Shown: positions 27,282 to 35,182 of the stretch, piece by piece
Position numbering within the stretch: position 1 is the stretch's first letter
Layout of the letters: the number at the start of each line of letters is the position of its first letter
DNA from: Flavobacterium tegetincola DSM 22377
Lineage (GTDB): Bacteria; Bacteroidota; Bacteroidia; Flavobacteriales; Flavobacteriaceae
Direction of reading: 5' to 3'
NCBI RefSeq assembly: GCF_000425485.1
Contig: NZ_KE384383.1
Location: 248,117 to 312,116 of the forward strand
Length of the DNA: 64,000 bases
The notes under the pieces: model-generated
Told to the model about the DNA's origin: nothing
Seen by the model: only the letters and a program-made list of their open reading frames with translations
The model's database searches: none
Position numbers and translations under genes: made by a program

Positions 27282-27747
27282 GATTTAGGTCTTGAGGTGG
27301 CGGTTGTCGACTAAATATTCTAGATAACTCAGTTGTTAAATTATTGTAATCGTCCATTTGCTCCGGTTTGCACAATTTCTTAATTGCTAAAAAGTGATTA
27401 AAGTGAAGTTTTTCGATAGTAGCTTGTGTAGTTGCGATTTCTAAAAATAGTGCATCGTTTTGTTCGCTAGAGTTCGATTGACTCAATTCTTTGTATAAAT
27501 TGTTTTTAAATGCGTTCATTTGATTGTCTAACTTAGAAATAGCTTGACTATGTTCTTTAATTAAAAGCTCGTATTTCGCAATCTGTTCTGCGTCAAAATT
27601 TAATTTATCAATCACAATTTCGCGTGGCATCTTTCTTACTCCAGGTCTGTCATGAGGTTTTTTTGATATAAAAAAAGATAAAGTAATCACATTAATCACA
27701 ACTAATATAACCACTAAAACCGTTAATAATTTAGTCTTGCTCATCAT
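27271..27747 (-). CDS. Spy/CpxP/CnrX-like periplasmic metal-sensor protein
   Basis: I take the ATG at 27747, which shares one base with the stop of the preceding gene (TAATG) and gives 158 residues. A longer frame upstream is Cys-rich and antiparallel to no known signal. One N-terminal TM segment (residues 6-26) is followed by a mostly helical domain (residues 45-150) with long amphipathic helices. This is the layout of Spy/CpxP and of the metal sensor CnrX. Together with the sigma factor and the small TM protein it forms a trio resembling CnrYXH. The sensed ligand is unknown; the downstream genes suggest copper. Confidence 0.7.
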   Translation of the reverse strand: MMSKTKLLTVLVVILVVINVITLSFFISKKPHDRPGVRKMPREIVIDKLNFDAEQIAKYELLIKEHSQAISKLDNQMNAFKNNLYKELSQSNSSEQNDALFLEIATTQATIEKLHFNHFLAIKKLCKPEQMDDYNNLTTELSRIFSRQPPPQDLNRAP

Positions 27748-28013
27748 TAATATAATTGATTGTTTGCAGTGGAAACCAATCCACTTAATTCTTCGGAAGT
27801 ATTTGATGCAGCACTTGAAGTTGACAAAATACCTGCATTTAAAGAAACCAATAGCACAATTGAAGCAGCAACTAACCAAGTGATATAATTGTCTACCGGC
27901 TTTTCTGCTTGAATACGACTTTGTATTTTGCTAAAAACAGCATCACTCGGAGTTACTTGCTGTATCCCATTTGTACTATTTAAAATTTTTTCTATAAATT
28001 GATCTTCGTTCAT
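27747..28013 (-). CDS. putative anti-sigma factor, single TM
   Basis: This 88-residue protein has a cytoplasmic N-terminal part (residues 1-44), one TM segment (residues 45-66, WLVAASIVLLVSLNAGIL) and a short periplasmic tail. It lies directly after the ECF sigma gene (53 bases) and before the Spy-like gene (1-base overlap). Small size, topology and position fit an anti-sigma factor such as CnrY. No zinc-binding ZAS motif is seen. The function is inferred from context. Confidence 0.68.
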   Translation of the reverse strand: MNEDQFIEKILNSTNGIQQVTPSDAVFSKIQSRIQAEKPVDNYITWLVAASIVLLVSLNAGILSTSSAASNTSEELSGLVSTANNQLY

Positions 28014-28066
28014 AATTTACTGTATTTATAATTTCGGTGCTTGTACTATATCTTAGACGACAATAA

Positions 28067-28615
28067 TTATTTTTTCTTGCGGTATTCTTGAAATTTAGTT
28101 GATAATTTTTCTTGTAGGCTTTTCTTAGCCCTAAAAAGTAGCGATTCTACAGATGAAATACTAAATTCCATAATTTCAGAAACTTCAGGATTAGTAAGTC
28201 CATCCACTTTGGAAAGTAGGAAAGCTGTTTTCTGATTATCTGGTAACGTATTGATTACATCAAACAATATTTTAGCATCTTCCTTGTTTTCCATCAATAT
28301 TCCAGGATGCTCAAATGTACTGATGTTGTTTACTTCAAATTCTGAGTCTGACTTTCTTCCAAAAATAAAAAAACGTTTTTTACTGTTTTTTTGCTTTATA
28401 AAATCAAGCGATTGATTGATCGTTATCCTATAAATCCATGTTTTTAAGGTAGAATTGTTTTCAAATTTATCTAAAGATTGATGGACTTTTAAAAATACAT
28501 CTTGAAGTACTTCTTCTGCATCTTCGGTATTCTGTAAATAGTGAAGCGCCACATTAAATACCAACTGTTTATAATCGTGGTAAATGGAAGTAAATTTTAA
28601 ATTGTGTTTACTCAT
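28067..28615 (-). CDS. ECF RNA polymerase sigma factor
   Basis: This 182-residue protein has region 2 (NTEDAEEVLQDVFLKVHQSL, residues ~31-50, and LKTWIYRITINQSLDFI) and region 4 (LPDNQKTAFLLSKVDGLTN, then a helix-turn-helix ending near 170). It would direct polymerase to stress or metal-response promoters. It is the first gene of the long minus-strand cluster, so it probably controls that cluster, including itself, and it would be held by the downstream small TM protein. The divergent fabG start is 120 bases away. Confidence 0.9.
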   Translation of the reverse strand: MSKHNLKFTSIYHDYKQLVFNVALHYLQNTEDAEEVLQDVFLKVHQSLDKFENNSTLKTWIYRITINQSLDFIKQKNSKKRFFIFGRKSDSEFEVNNISTFEHPGILMENKEDAKILFDVINTLPDNQKTAFLLSKVDGLTNPEVSEIMEFSISSVESLLFRAKKSLQEKLSTKFQEYRKKK

Positions 28616-28674
28616 TAATATAGCTTAATGCAAAGTATGAAGTGCCAAATATAAATGTTTAAAAATAGATACAC

Positions 28675-28708
28675 TTGTTTTTAAAACCTTAAAATAATAC
28701 TATATTTG
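28675..28708 (+). promoter_or_regulatory. fabG promoter
   Basis: TTG at 28675-28677 and TATATTTG at 28701-28708 are separated by 23 bases, a good match to the housekeeping promoter of Bacteroidota. The ATG of fabG follows 27 bases later. Confidence 0.6.
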
Positions 28709-28735
28709 AACTTTATATTTTTAACAAGATTTGAT

Positions 28736-29482
28736 ATGAAATTACTAGAAGGAAAAACAGTCATCATCACAGGCGGAAGTCGAGGAATTGGTAAAGGAAT
28801 TGCAGAAGTTTTTGCAAAAAATGGTGCAAATGTGGCATTTACATATAGTTCATCTGTAGCATCAGCTGAAGAGTTGGAAAAAGAGTTGAACGCCATGGGA
28901 GTTCAAGCAAAAGGATACCAATCCAATGCTGCAAAATTTGACGAAGCAGAAACATTTGTTCAAGCCGTTTTGGCTGACTTTGGCAAAGTAGATGTATTAA
29001 TCAATAATGCAGGAATCACCAAAGATAACTTGTTAATGCGTATGTCCGAAGCCGATTTTGACCAAGTAATTGATGTCAACTTGAAGTCGGTTTTTAACAT
29101 GACAAAAGCCATCCAAAAGACCTTTCTAAAACAACGTTCGGGTTCTATAATCAATATGAGTTCGGTAGTTGGCGTTAAAGGAAATGCAGGTCAAACCAAT
29201 TATGCTGCTTCAAAAGCAGGTGTTATTGGTTTCACAAAATCAGTCGCTTTAGAGTTGGGTTCACGAAATATTCGTTGCAACGCCATCGCTCCAGGTTTCA
29301 TCGAAACAGAAATGACGGCTAAACTAAACGAAGACGTTGTAAAAGGTTGGAGAGAAAGTATTCCTCTAAAACGTGGAGGTAGCACTGACGATGTAGCAAA
29401 TGCATGTCTGTTTTTTGCCTCTGACATGAGTACTTACGTAACCGGTCAAGTCATGAATGTTTGTGGTGGGATGTTAACTTAG
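28736..29482 (+). CDS. fabG: 3-oxoacyl-ACP reductase
   Basis: This 248-residue short-chain dehydrogenase makes 3-hydroxyacyl-ACP with NADPH in fatty acid synthesis. The start at 28736 is preferred over an upstream in-frame ATG at 28706, which lies inside the -7 box. The NADPH-binding TGGSRGIGKG (residues 12-21), NNAG (90-93), and the catalytic Ser143, Tyr156 and Lys160 (GQTNYAASK) are all present. The C-terminal ACP/tetramer signature GQVMNVCGGM fits FabG better than a general SDR. It is expressed alone and is followed by a repeat array. Confidence 0.92.
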   Translation: MKLLEGKTVIITGGSRGIGKGIAEVFAKNGANVAFTYSSSVASAEELEKELNAMGVQAKGYQSNAAKFDEAETFVQAVLADFGKVDVLINNAGITKDNLLMRMSEADFDQVIDVNLKSVFNMTKAIQKTFLKQRSGSIINMSSVVGVKGNAGQTNYAASKAGVIGFTKSVALELGSRNIRCNAIAPGFIETEMTAKLNEDVVKGWRESIPLKRGGSTDDVANACLFFASDMSTYVTGQVMNVCGGMLT

Positions 29483-29600
29483 GAGGGTTAAAAGTTTAGG
29501 AGGTTAAAAGGTTAGAAGTCTAGATGTTTAGAAGTTTAAATGTGTATCCTTTTCACCTCTCCACCTTTTAAACTTTTAACCTTATAAACTTTTAAACCAA
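29483..29600 (+). repeat. octamer arrays in inverted orientation
   Basis: Seven octamers (GAGGGTTA, AAAGTTTA, GGAGGTTA, AAAGGTTA, GAAGTCTA, GATGTTTA, GAAGTTTA) run from 29483, immediately after the fabG stop, to 29538. After a short spacer come complementary octamers (TAAACTTT, TAACCTTA, TAAACTTT, TAAACCAA) at 29569-29600. The two halves can pair into a long imperfect hairpin. The second half ends 5 bases before the next ATG. Confidence 0.82.
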
Positions 29601-29605
29601 TTTTC

Positions 29606-29974
29606 ATGAGAACATTTAGTTTTGAAAAATTAATTGCTTGGCAAAGAAGTAGAGAATTAGCTGTCCTAATTTATAGAGTAACTAAAGCATTTCCTAAAGA
29701 GGAACTATTTGGTTTAACAAGTCAAATGAGACGTTGCTCAATTTCGATTGCATCCAATTTAGCTGAAGGCTCAGGTAGAGTTTCATTTAAAGACAAAGCA
29801 CGTTTTACTGAAATCGCGTACGGTTCTTCATTAGAATTACTAAATCAAGTAATTTTAAGTAATGATTTGGAATACATTAACGAAGAGGAATATATTCAAA
29901 TTAGGGAAAAAATTTCTGAAGTAAATATGCTTATTGACGGTTTATATAAATCGCAAAAAGCTAATTTTAAATAA
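29606..29974 (+). CDS. four-helix-bundle protein (23S rRNA-IVP family)
   Basis: This 122-residue helical protein has the family signatures FEKLIAWQRSRELAVLIY (residues 5-22), FPKEELFGLTSQMRRCSIS and IASNLAEGSGR. These proteins were first seen in rRNA intervening sequences but are widespread as lone chromosomal genes, and their role is not known. Here the gene lies between octamer arrays at 29483-29600 and 30028-30059. The arrangement recalls a mobile or recently inserted unit between fabG and the VWA gene, though no clear target-site duplication is visible. Confidence 0.9.
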   Translation: MRTFSFEKLIAWQRSRELAVLIYRVTKAFPKEELFGLTSQMRRCSISIASNLAEGSGRVSFKDKARFTEIAYGSSLELLNQVILSNDLEYINEEEYIQIREKISEVNMLIDGLYKSQKANFK

Positions 29975-30027
29975 AATAGTACAAGTCACTCAACTCTTAA
30001 CCAATTAATTGCCAATCATACATTTTT

Positions 30028-30059
30028 TAAACTCATAAACTCATAACCTTTTAACCTAA
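30028..30059 (+). repeat. octamer array before the VWA gene
   Basis: Four octamers TAAACTCA, TAAACTCA, TAACCTTT and TAACCTAA run in register and end 3 bases before the ATG at 30063. They have the same polarity as the second half of the array at 29569-29600. Confidence 0.75.
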
Positions 30060-30062
30060 TAA

Positions 30063-32084
30063 ATGAACACATCCACCATCTTATTACTTTTACTTTCAAT
30101 AGTTATAGCCGGTGGATTGTCTTATTTTCAATATTATTACAAAGCCAAAAACAAATCAAAATTGCATTTGTTTTTGGCTTTATTACGTTTTGCCGTCTAC
30201 TTCGGAATATTACTTTTACTTATAAATCCAAAGATTACCAATCATTCTTACGAAGTTCAGAAAACGCCATTGGCATTAGTGATAGACAACTCAGCTTCCA
30301 TAAATTATTTGAAATCGGATGAAACTGCACGACAAGTGTATCAGCAATTAAGTGCCAATAAAGAATTACAAGACAAGTTTGAAATTCAAACCTACCGTTT
30401 TGATAGAGAGTTTGAAACGGAATCTGAATTTGATTTCAAAGGAACTCAATCTAGTATTGAAGAAGTTGCCAAAAACTTAAAAAGCATTCATAAGAACAAA
30501 CGTTTTCCAATCGTTTTATTGACTGATGGAAATCAAACGATGGGTTCGGATTATGTATATGGTTTTCCAAATAAAACGACGGTTTACCCAGTAGTTTTAG
30601 GCGATACTACTACATTTATGGATTTGAAAATCAATCAAATCAATGTAAATAAATATGCATTTCACAAAAATAAATTTCCTGTAGAAGTATTCTTAAGTTA
30701 TTCGGGAACACAGAATATAGAAGCTAATTTCAATATCAAACAAGGAAATTCAAACGTAGTTCAACAAAGCGTTTCTTTTGGTCCAAACAAAAAAACAGCG
30801 ATTTTAAACTTACTATTACCGGCTAATTCCGTTGGTTTACAAATTTACCAAGCTACAGTTTCTTCTAAACTTCAAGAAAAAAATAGCTATAACAACACTA
30901 AAAAGTTTGCCGTTGAGGTTATCGACCAAAAGTCAGAAATCGCAATTATTTCGTCAATTAATCATCCTGATATTAGTGCGTTGAAACGTTCGATTGAACA
31001 AAATTTGCAAAGAAATGTAACGCTTTTAAAACCAGAAGCTACTGATTTGACCAAGTACAATGTGTTGATTTTATACCAACCAAACGCCACTTTCAAATCC
31101 ATTTTTGATACTAATAAAAACCTCCAACTTCCGACGTGGGTAGTCACCGGAACGCAAACCGATTATAATTTTCTAAACCAACAACAAAAAGATTTGGTTT
31201 TCAAAATGAGTAACCAATCGGAGGAATTTACAGCTACATTCGATACGAATTTTAATTTATTTTCGATAGATAATATTGGATTCGAAAGTTTTCCACCGTT
31301 AAATAATTTATTTGGAAATGTTCAAATCAATGGAGCAATAACTACGTTATTAGGTTCTAAAATCCGTGCAATTGATGCGGGTTTTCCATTATTATCTTTC
31401 AATAATCAAAGTCCGCGAACCGCTTATTTAATGGGTGAAAATATTTGGAGATGGCGTATGCAAACCAATATCAAGAAAGAATCGTTTGAACCATTTGATA
31501 TTTTCGTAGATAAAATCATTCAATATTTAGCTACTACAAGTTCAAGAAAATCTTTAGTCGTAGAGCATGAATCATTTTATAATTCAGGCGATGCGTTAAT
31601 TATTACAGCTCAATATTTCAATAAAAATTACGAGTTTGATGAAAAAGCACGATTAACAATTGCCGTTAAAAACACCGATACTAATAAAATTAAAAACTAC
31701 GATTTACTCAAAAGCAGTAATTCATTTTCAGTCGATTTAGAAGGTTTGCCTGCTGGAAAATATAGTTTTGTAGTAAAAGAATTAAATTCCAACACAACTT
31801 ATTCAAGTACTTTTGAATTATTGGATTTTGATATTGAGCAACAATTTGTAAATCCAAATGTGCCACAATTATCCCAATTGGCAACCCAAACCAATGGACA
31901 AGCTTTCATGCCAAACCAGATTGACAATCTAATAGAATTGCTTAAAAAGAATACAGATTATACTGCAGTTGAAAAACAAATCACAACTAAAAAACCATTG
32001 ATTGATAATGTATTATTGTTGATTTTAATGGCTTTGTTTTTAGCTGTTGAATGGTTTGTTAGAAAGTATAATGGAATGCTATAG
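30063..32084 (+). CDS. VWA-domain membrane protein
   Basis: This 673-residue protein has two N-terminal TM segments (about 6-24 and 36-56) and a von Willebrand A-type domain. The domain starts at residue 70 with the metal-site motif D75NSAS79 and has LLTDGNQTM further on. A long periplasmic beta-rich region and a C-terminal TM helix (about 650-667) follow. Topology resembles the Bat (BatA/BatB-like) family and related Bacteroidota proteins without a known role. It stands alone between the four-helix-bundle gene and an inverted repeat, so context gives no pathway. Confidence 0.78.
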   Translation: MNTSTILLLLLSIVIAGGLSYFQYYYKAKNKSKLHLFLALLRFAVYFGILLLLINPKITNHSYEVQKTPLALVIDNSASINYLKSDETARQVYQQLSANKELQDKFEIQTYRFDREFETESEFDFKGTQSSIEEVAKNLKSIHKNKRFPIVLLTDGNQTMGSDYVYGFPNKTTVYPVVLGDTTTFMDLKINQINVNKYAFHKNKFPVEVFLSYSGTQNIEANFNIKQGNSNVVQQSVSFGPNKKTAILNLLLPANSVGLQIYQATVSSKLQEKNSYNNTKKFAVEVIDQKSEIAIISSINHPDISALKRSIEQNLQRNVTLLKPEATDLTKYNVLILYQPNATFKSIFDTNKNLQLPTWVVTGTQTDYNFLNQQQKDLVFKMSNQSEEFTATFDTNFNLFSIDNIGFESFPPLNNLFGNVQINGAITTLLGSKIRAIDAGFPLLSFNNQSPRTAYLMGENIWRWRMQTNIKKESFEPFDIFVDKIIQYLATTSSRKSLVVEHESFYNSGDALIITAQYFNKNYEFDEKARLTIAVKNTDTNKIKNYDLLKSSNSFSVDLEGLPAGKYSFVVKELNSNTTYSSTFELLDFDIEQQFVNPNVPQLSQLATQTNGQAFMPNQIDNLIELLKKNTDYTAVEKQITTKKPLIDNVLLLILMALFLAVEWFVRKYNGML

Positions 32085-32097
32085 TTTGGTTTCAAAA

Positions 32098-32178
32098 TCC
32101 TGCAAGGTCTTTTTTTTGACCTTGTAGGTATGAGCTTAAATGTTTTAATACCTACAAGGTTTTGAAAACCTTGCAGGA
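32098..32178. repeat. nested inverted repeat
   Basis: TCCTGCAAGGTC...GACCTTGTAGGTAT (32098-32131) is the reverse complement of most of ATACCTACAAGG...CCTTGCAGGA (32148-32178). Each arm also folds on itself (CAAGGT/ACCTTG), which gives a cruciform or long hairpin. It is probably an intergenic repeat, and may also act as a terminator for the VWA gene. Confidence 0.7.
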
Positions 32179-32233
32179 AAACAGTAAAAATCAGGTAGTT
32201 CTTTGTCTCCATAAATCTGTGAAAATTCGAGCA

Positions 32234-32251
32234 TCCCGACAGCTTTCGGGA
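32234..32251. repeat. TCCCGA/TCGGGA hairpin
   Basis: A 6-bp stem TCCCGA-CAGCTT-TCGGGA lies between the nested inverted repeat and the sulfatase gene. It is the G+C-rich palindrome type (CCCGA..AGCT..TCGGG) that I recall as common in Flavobacteriaceae intergenic DNA. Confidence 0.55.
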
Positions 32252-32361
32252 GCGTAAAAAAGCGTTTATTAATCCAATCTTAAGAAACACTTTAGCAATT
32301 CTTAAGCCTTACTAATCTTTAAAAATTGAATTTTGTCTTGTAAACCAATTCAGTTTTTAAA

Positions 32362-34317
32362 ATGCACATTCAACTTCCTAAAAGATTCAAATTACTTTTT
32401 GATTTTTCCATTTGGTTCCTATTATTTTCGCTTTTTCTTCGTGTTGTTTTCATTGTATGGCAATTTTCTGAAATCAAGTCTTCTGCTTTGAGTCTGTTGA
32501 AAACTGCTTTTTACGGTGTGTTTTTTGATATAGGCGTGCTATCATTTGTTTGGTTTATTAGTAGTCTGTATTTGCTCGTAATGCCGAGAAAATGGATTGG
32601 AAGTAAATTGGATAAAGTAGTAGTTTACTTTTTTTTCACGTTGACCGTGCTGATTTTTGTTTTTACTTTCTTTGCAGAAATCACTTTTTGGGATGAATTT
32701 AAATGTCGTTTCAACTTCGTAGCTGTCGATTATTTGATTTACACTTTTGAAGTGGTCCATAATATTAATGAATCCTATCCGTTGGTGTTTTTAGTTCCAT
32801 CTATGCTACTAATTACGTTTGGAATTTTATTTTTATTTAAAAAACGCGGTAGTTTTGCACAGACATTTTCTACAAAAACACCATTCAAAACACGAATTAT
32901 TCCGTTTTTAATTGCTGTACTGTTTTCAGGGATGTATATTTCATTTGTTAAAAATTCAGATGCCGAATGGTCCGAAAACCGGTATACAAACGAAATTTCA
33001 AAAGCCGGAATCTATTCGTTTTTTGCAGAACTGCGAAACAGTAAAATGAATTATGAAACTTTTTATGAAACACTTCCAAACGACGAAGCATTTACTTTAG
33101 TTCGAAAAAAATTGAAAGAACCCAATGCCAAATTTGACATCGATTCTATTTCCATAAGAAGAACGATTACTGATTCTGTAGCAAGTGAACAACGTCCAAA
33201 TGTGGTTTTTGTACTGATGGAAAGTATGAGTGCAAATTTTATGCGTGAATTTGGCAACGATAAAGCCATTACGCCTTTTATGGATAAATTAGCACAAGAG
33301 AGTGTACTTTTTAGCAATCTATATGCTACAGGAACGCGTACTGTTCGTGGAATGGAAGCGGTAACGTTATCAATTCCACCAACGCCTGGAAGTAGCATTG
33401 TAAAACGCCCGGATAATGCAAATTTATTTACCATTGCTACCGTCTTCAAGCAGAAGAACTACCAATGCAACTTCTTTTACGGTGGCGATGGCTATTTTGA
33501 CAATATGAATGCTTTTTTTGGCGGAAATGGATTTGATATATATGATCGGGGAAGAGGTAGTATTTTGAGTGACAAAATTACAGCTAAACGCTATAATTTA
33601 ACTGACGATGAAGTAACCTTTGAAAACGCGTGGGGTGCTTGCGATGAAGATATGTATCAAAAATTAATTGCGGTAGCCGACCAATATCATGCAGCGAAAA
33701 AACCGTTTTTGAATTTTATAATGACTACTTCTAATCACAAACCGTACTCTTATCCGGACAAAAAAGTGGCCATTCCTTCGGGAACAGGAAGAAATGGCGC
33801 CGTTCAATATGCTGATTTTGCACTGCAACAATTGTTTGAAAAATCAAAGAACAAACCATGGTTTAAGAATACTATTTTTGTAATAGTTGCAGATCATTGT
33901 GCAAGTTCTGCCGGAAAAGATGAGATTGATGTGGCCAATTACCACATTCCTGCAATGATTTATGGCGCAAATATTAAACCTGAAAAAATTAGTAAATTGT
34001 GTTCACAAATCGACGTTTTCCCAACATTGTTTGGTTTGTTAAGTTGGAAGTACGAATCTAATTTTTACGGACAAAATGTTCGAGATACATCATTTGAACC
34101 TCGTGCTTTTCTAGGAACCTACTTGAAATTAGGGTACATGAAAAATAATGAAATCATGATTTTGTCCAATCAAAAGAAAAGCAATTTTTACAAATGGGAC
34201 AAAGCCACAAACGATTTGAATAAAATACCGATGAATGACCGATTCTTAAAAGAATCCATTTCGTGGTACCAAACCGCAGATTATTTGTTTACCCACCAGA
34301 AATTGGTTGAGAAATAA
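32362..34317 (+). CDS. LtaS/EptA-type membrane sulfatase (phospho-transfer enzyme)
   Basis: This 651-residue protein has about five N-terminal TM helices (residues ~12-200), then a periplasmic alkaline-phosphatase/sulfatase domain. NVVFVLMESM binds metal, the nucleophile is expected at Thr327 in TGTRTVRGMEA, and VADHCASSAGKDE carries the second metal site. In Gram-positive bacteria this family polymerises lipoteichoic acid. A Bacteroidota member is more likely to transfer glycerol- or ethanolamine-phosphate to a glycan or lipid A, so the 'LTA synthase' name should not be taken literally. A two-component system follows 196 bases downstream. Confidence 0.85.
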   Translation: MHIQLPKRFKLLFDFSIWFLLFSLFLRVVFIVWQFSEIKSSALSLLKTAFYGVFFDIGVLSFVWFISSLYLLVMPRKWIGSKLDKVVVYFFFTLTVLIFVFTFFAEITFWDEFKCRFNFVAVDYLIYTFEVVHNINESYPLVFLVPSMLLITFGILFLFKKRGSFAQTFSTKTPFKTRIIPFLIAVLFSGMYISFVKNSDAEWSENRYTNEISKAGIYSFFAELRNSKMNYETFYETLPNDEAFTLVRKKLKEPNAKFDIDSISIRRTITDSVASEQRPNVVFVLMESMSANFMREFGNDKAITPFMDKLAQESVLFSNLYATGTRTVRGMEAVTLSIPPTPGSSIVKRPDNANLFTIATVFKQKNYQCNFFYGGDGYFDNMNAFFGGNGFDIYDRGRGSILSDKITAKRYNLTDDEVTFENAWGACDEDMYQKLIAVADQYHAAKKPFLNFIMTTSNHKPYSYPDKKVAIPSGTGRNGAVQYADFALQQLFEKSKNKPWFKNTIFVIVADHCASSAGKDEIDVANYHIPAMIYGANIKPEKISKLCSQIDVFPTLFGLLSWKYESNFYGQNVRDTSFEPRAFLGTYLKLGYMKNNEIMILSNQKKSNFYKWDKATNDLNKIPMNDRFLKESISWYQTADYLFTHQKLVEK

Positions 34318-34512
34318 AATTGTATTAATTTTACTAATGCAATGCGAAAATAGACAGATTGTTTTTTATGGTATTTTACTAGAAAAATTTATGTTTTAAT
34401 TTCGTAAAAACTCTCAAGCAGAACTTTTTTAGTACAAAATTTTGCATCTTTGCGCTCCATTTTTTGAAATTGCGAGACCAATAAAATTAATTTAATTCTT
34501 CGAAAAACCGAA

Positions 34513-35175
34513 ATGAAAATAGCCATTATAGAAGATGAAATCGGAATTACCAATTTCTTAAAGCAAGGTTTAGAAGAAGAACATTATGAAGTTGTAACGG
34601 CAAATGATGGTGAAAAAGGATGGGAATTAATTCAGCAATCAAAGCCGGATTTGATTCTCCTAGATTGGATGTTGCCAAAAATGTCTGGAATAGAGTTGTG
34701 TAAAAAAGTGCGATTAACAGACGCTACAACGCCTATCATTTTCTTAACAGCGAGAGATACGGTCCATGATACCATTGAAGGTTTAAAATCAGGAGCTAAT
34801 GATTATATTAAAAAACCTTTTAGCTTTGAAGAACTTTTAGCACGAATTTCAATTTATTTTCGTAAAAATACAGAAGCTTCACAATTGACTTTAGGTCCGA
34901 TTGCAATGAATCGCTTGACGCATCAAGTTTTTGTTTCAGAACGAGAAATATCTTTGACGCAAAGAGAGTTTGAATTGCTCTATTTCTTGATGAAGAATAA
35001 AGGAACAGTTTGTACAAGAACACAAATTATTGAGGAGGTTTGGAACATTCACTTTGAATATGATTCGGGAGTAATTGATGTTTTTATGAACAGCATTCGA
35101 AAGAAATTAAATATTCCAAAAGAGCAAGAGTTTATTAAAACCATACGAGGAATAGGTTATATTGCAAACGATTAA
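34513..35175 (+). CDS. OmpR-family response regulator
   Basis: This 220-residue protein has a receiver domain with acidic pocket E7-D8 and phosphorylated Asp51 (ILLDWMLP), the switch Thr (FLTARD) and Lys (YIKKPF). The C-terminal winged helix-turn-helix has FELLYFLMKNKGTVCTRTQI and ends in KTIRGIGYI. It controls transcription with the kinase encoded directly downstream; its last bases lie 8 bases before the kinase ATG. The target genes are not evident. Confidence 0.92.
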   Translation: MKIAIIEDEIGITNFLKQGLEEEHYEVVTANDGEKGWELIQQSKPDLILLDWMLPKMSGIELCKKVRLTDATTPIIFLTARDTVHDTIEGLKSGANDYIKKPFSFEELLARISIYFRKNTEASQLTLGPIAMNRLTHQVFVSEREISLTQREFELLYFLMKNKGTVCTRTQIIEEVWNIHFEYDSGVIDVFMNSIRKKLNIPKEQEFIKTIRGIGYIAND

Positions 35176-35182
35176 AATCTTT

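Noticed and set aside
27748..27879. 44-codon upstream extension of the Spy-like gene
   Set aside because: It lies within the putative anti-sigma gene in another frame. The ATG at 27747 overlaps the previous stop and gives a normal TM start.
32362..34317. Reading the sulfatase as a lipoteichoic acid synthase
   Set aside because: The organism has LPS genes and outer-membrane proteins. The fold is shared by several phospho-transferases, so only the family is claimed.
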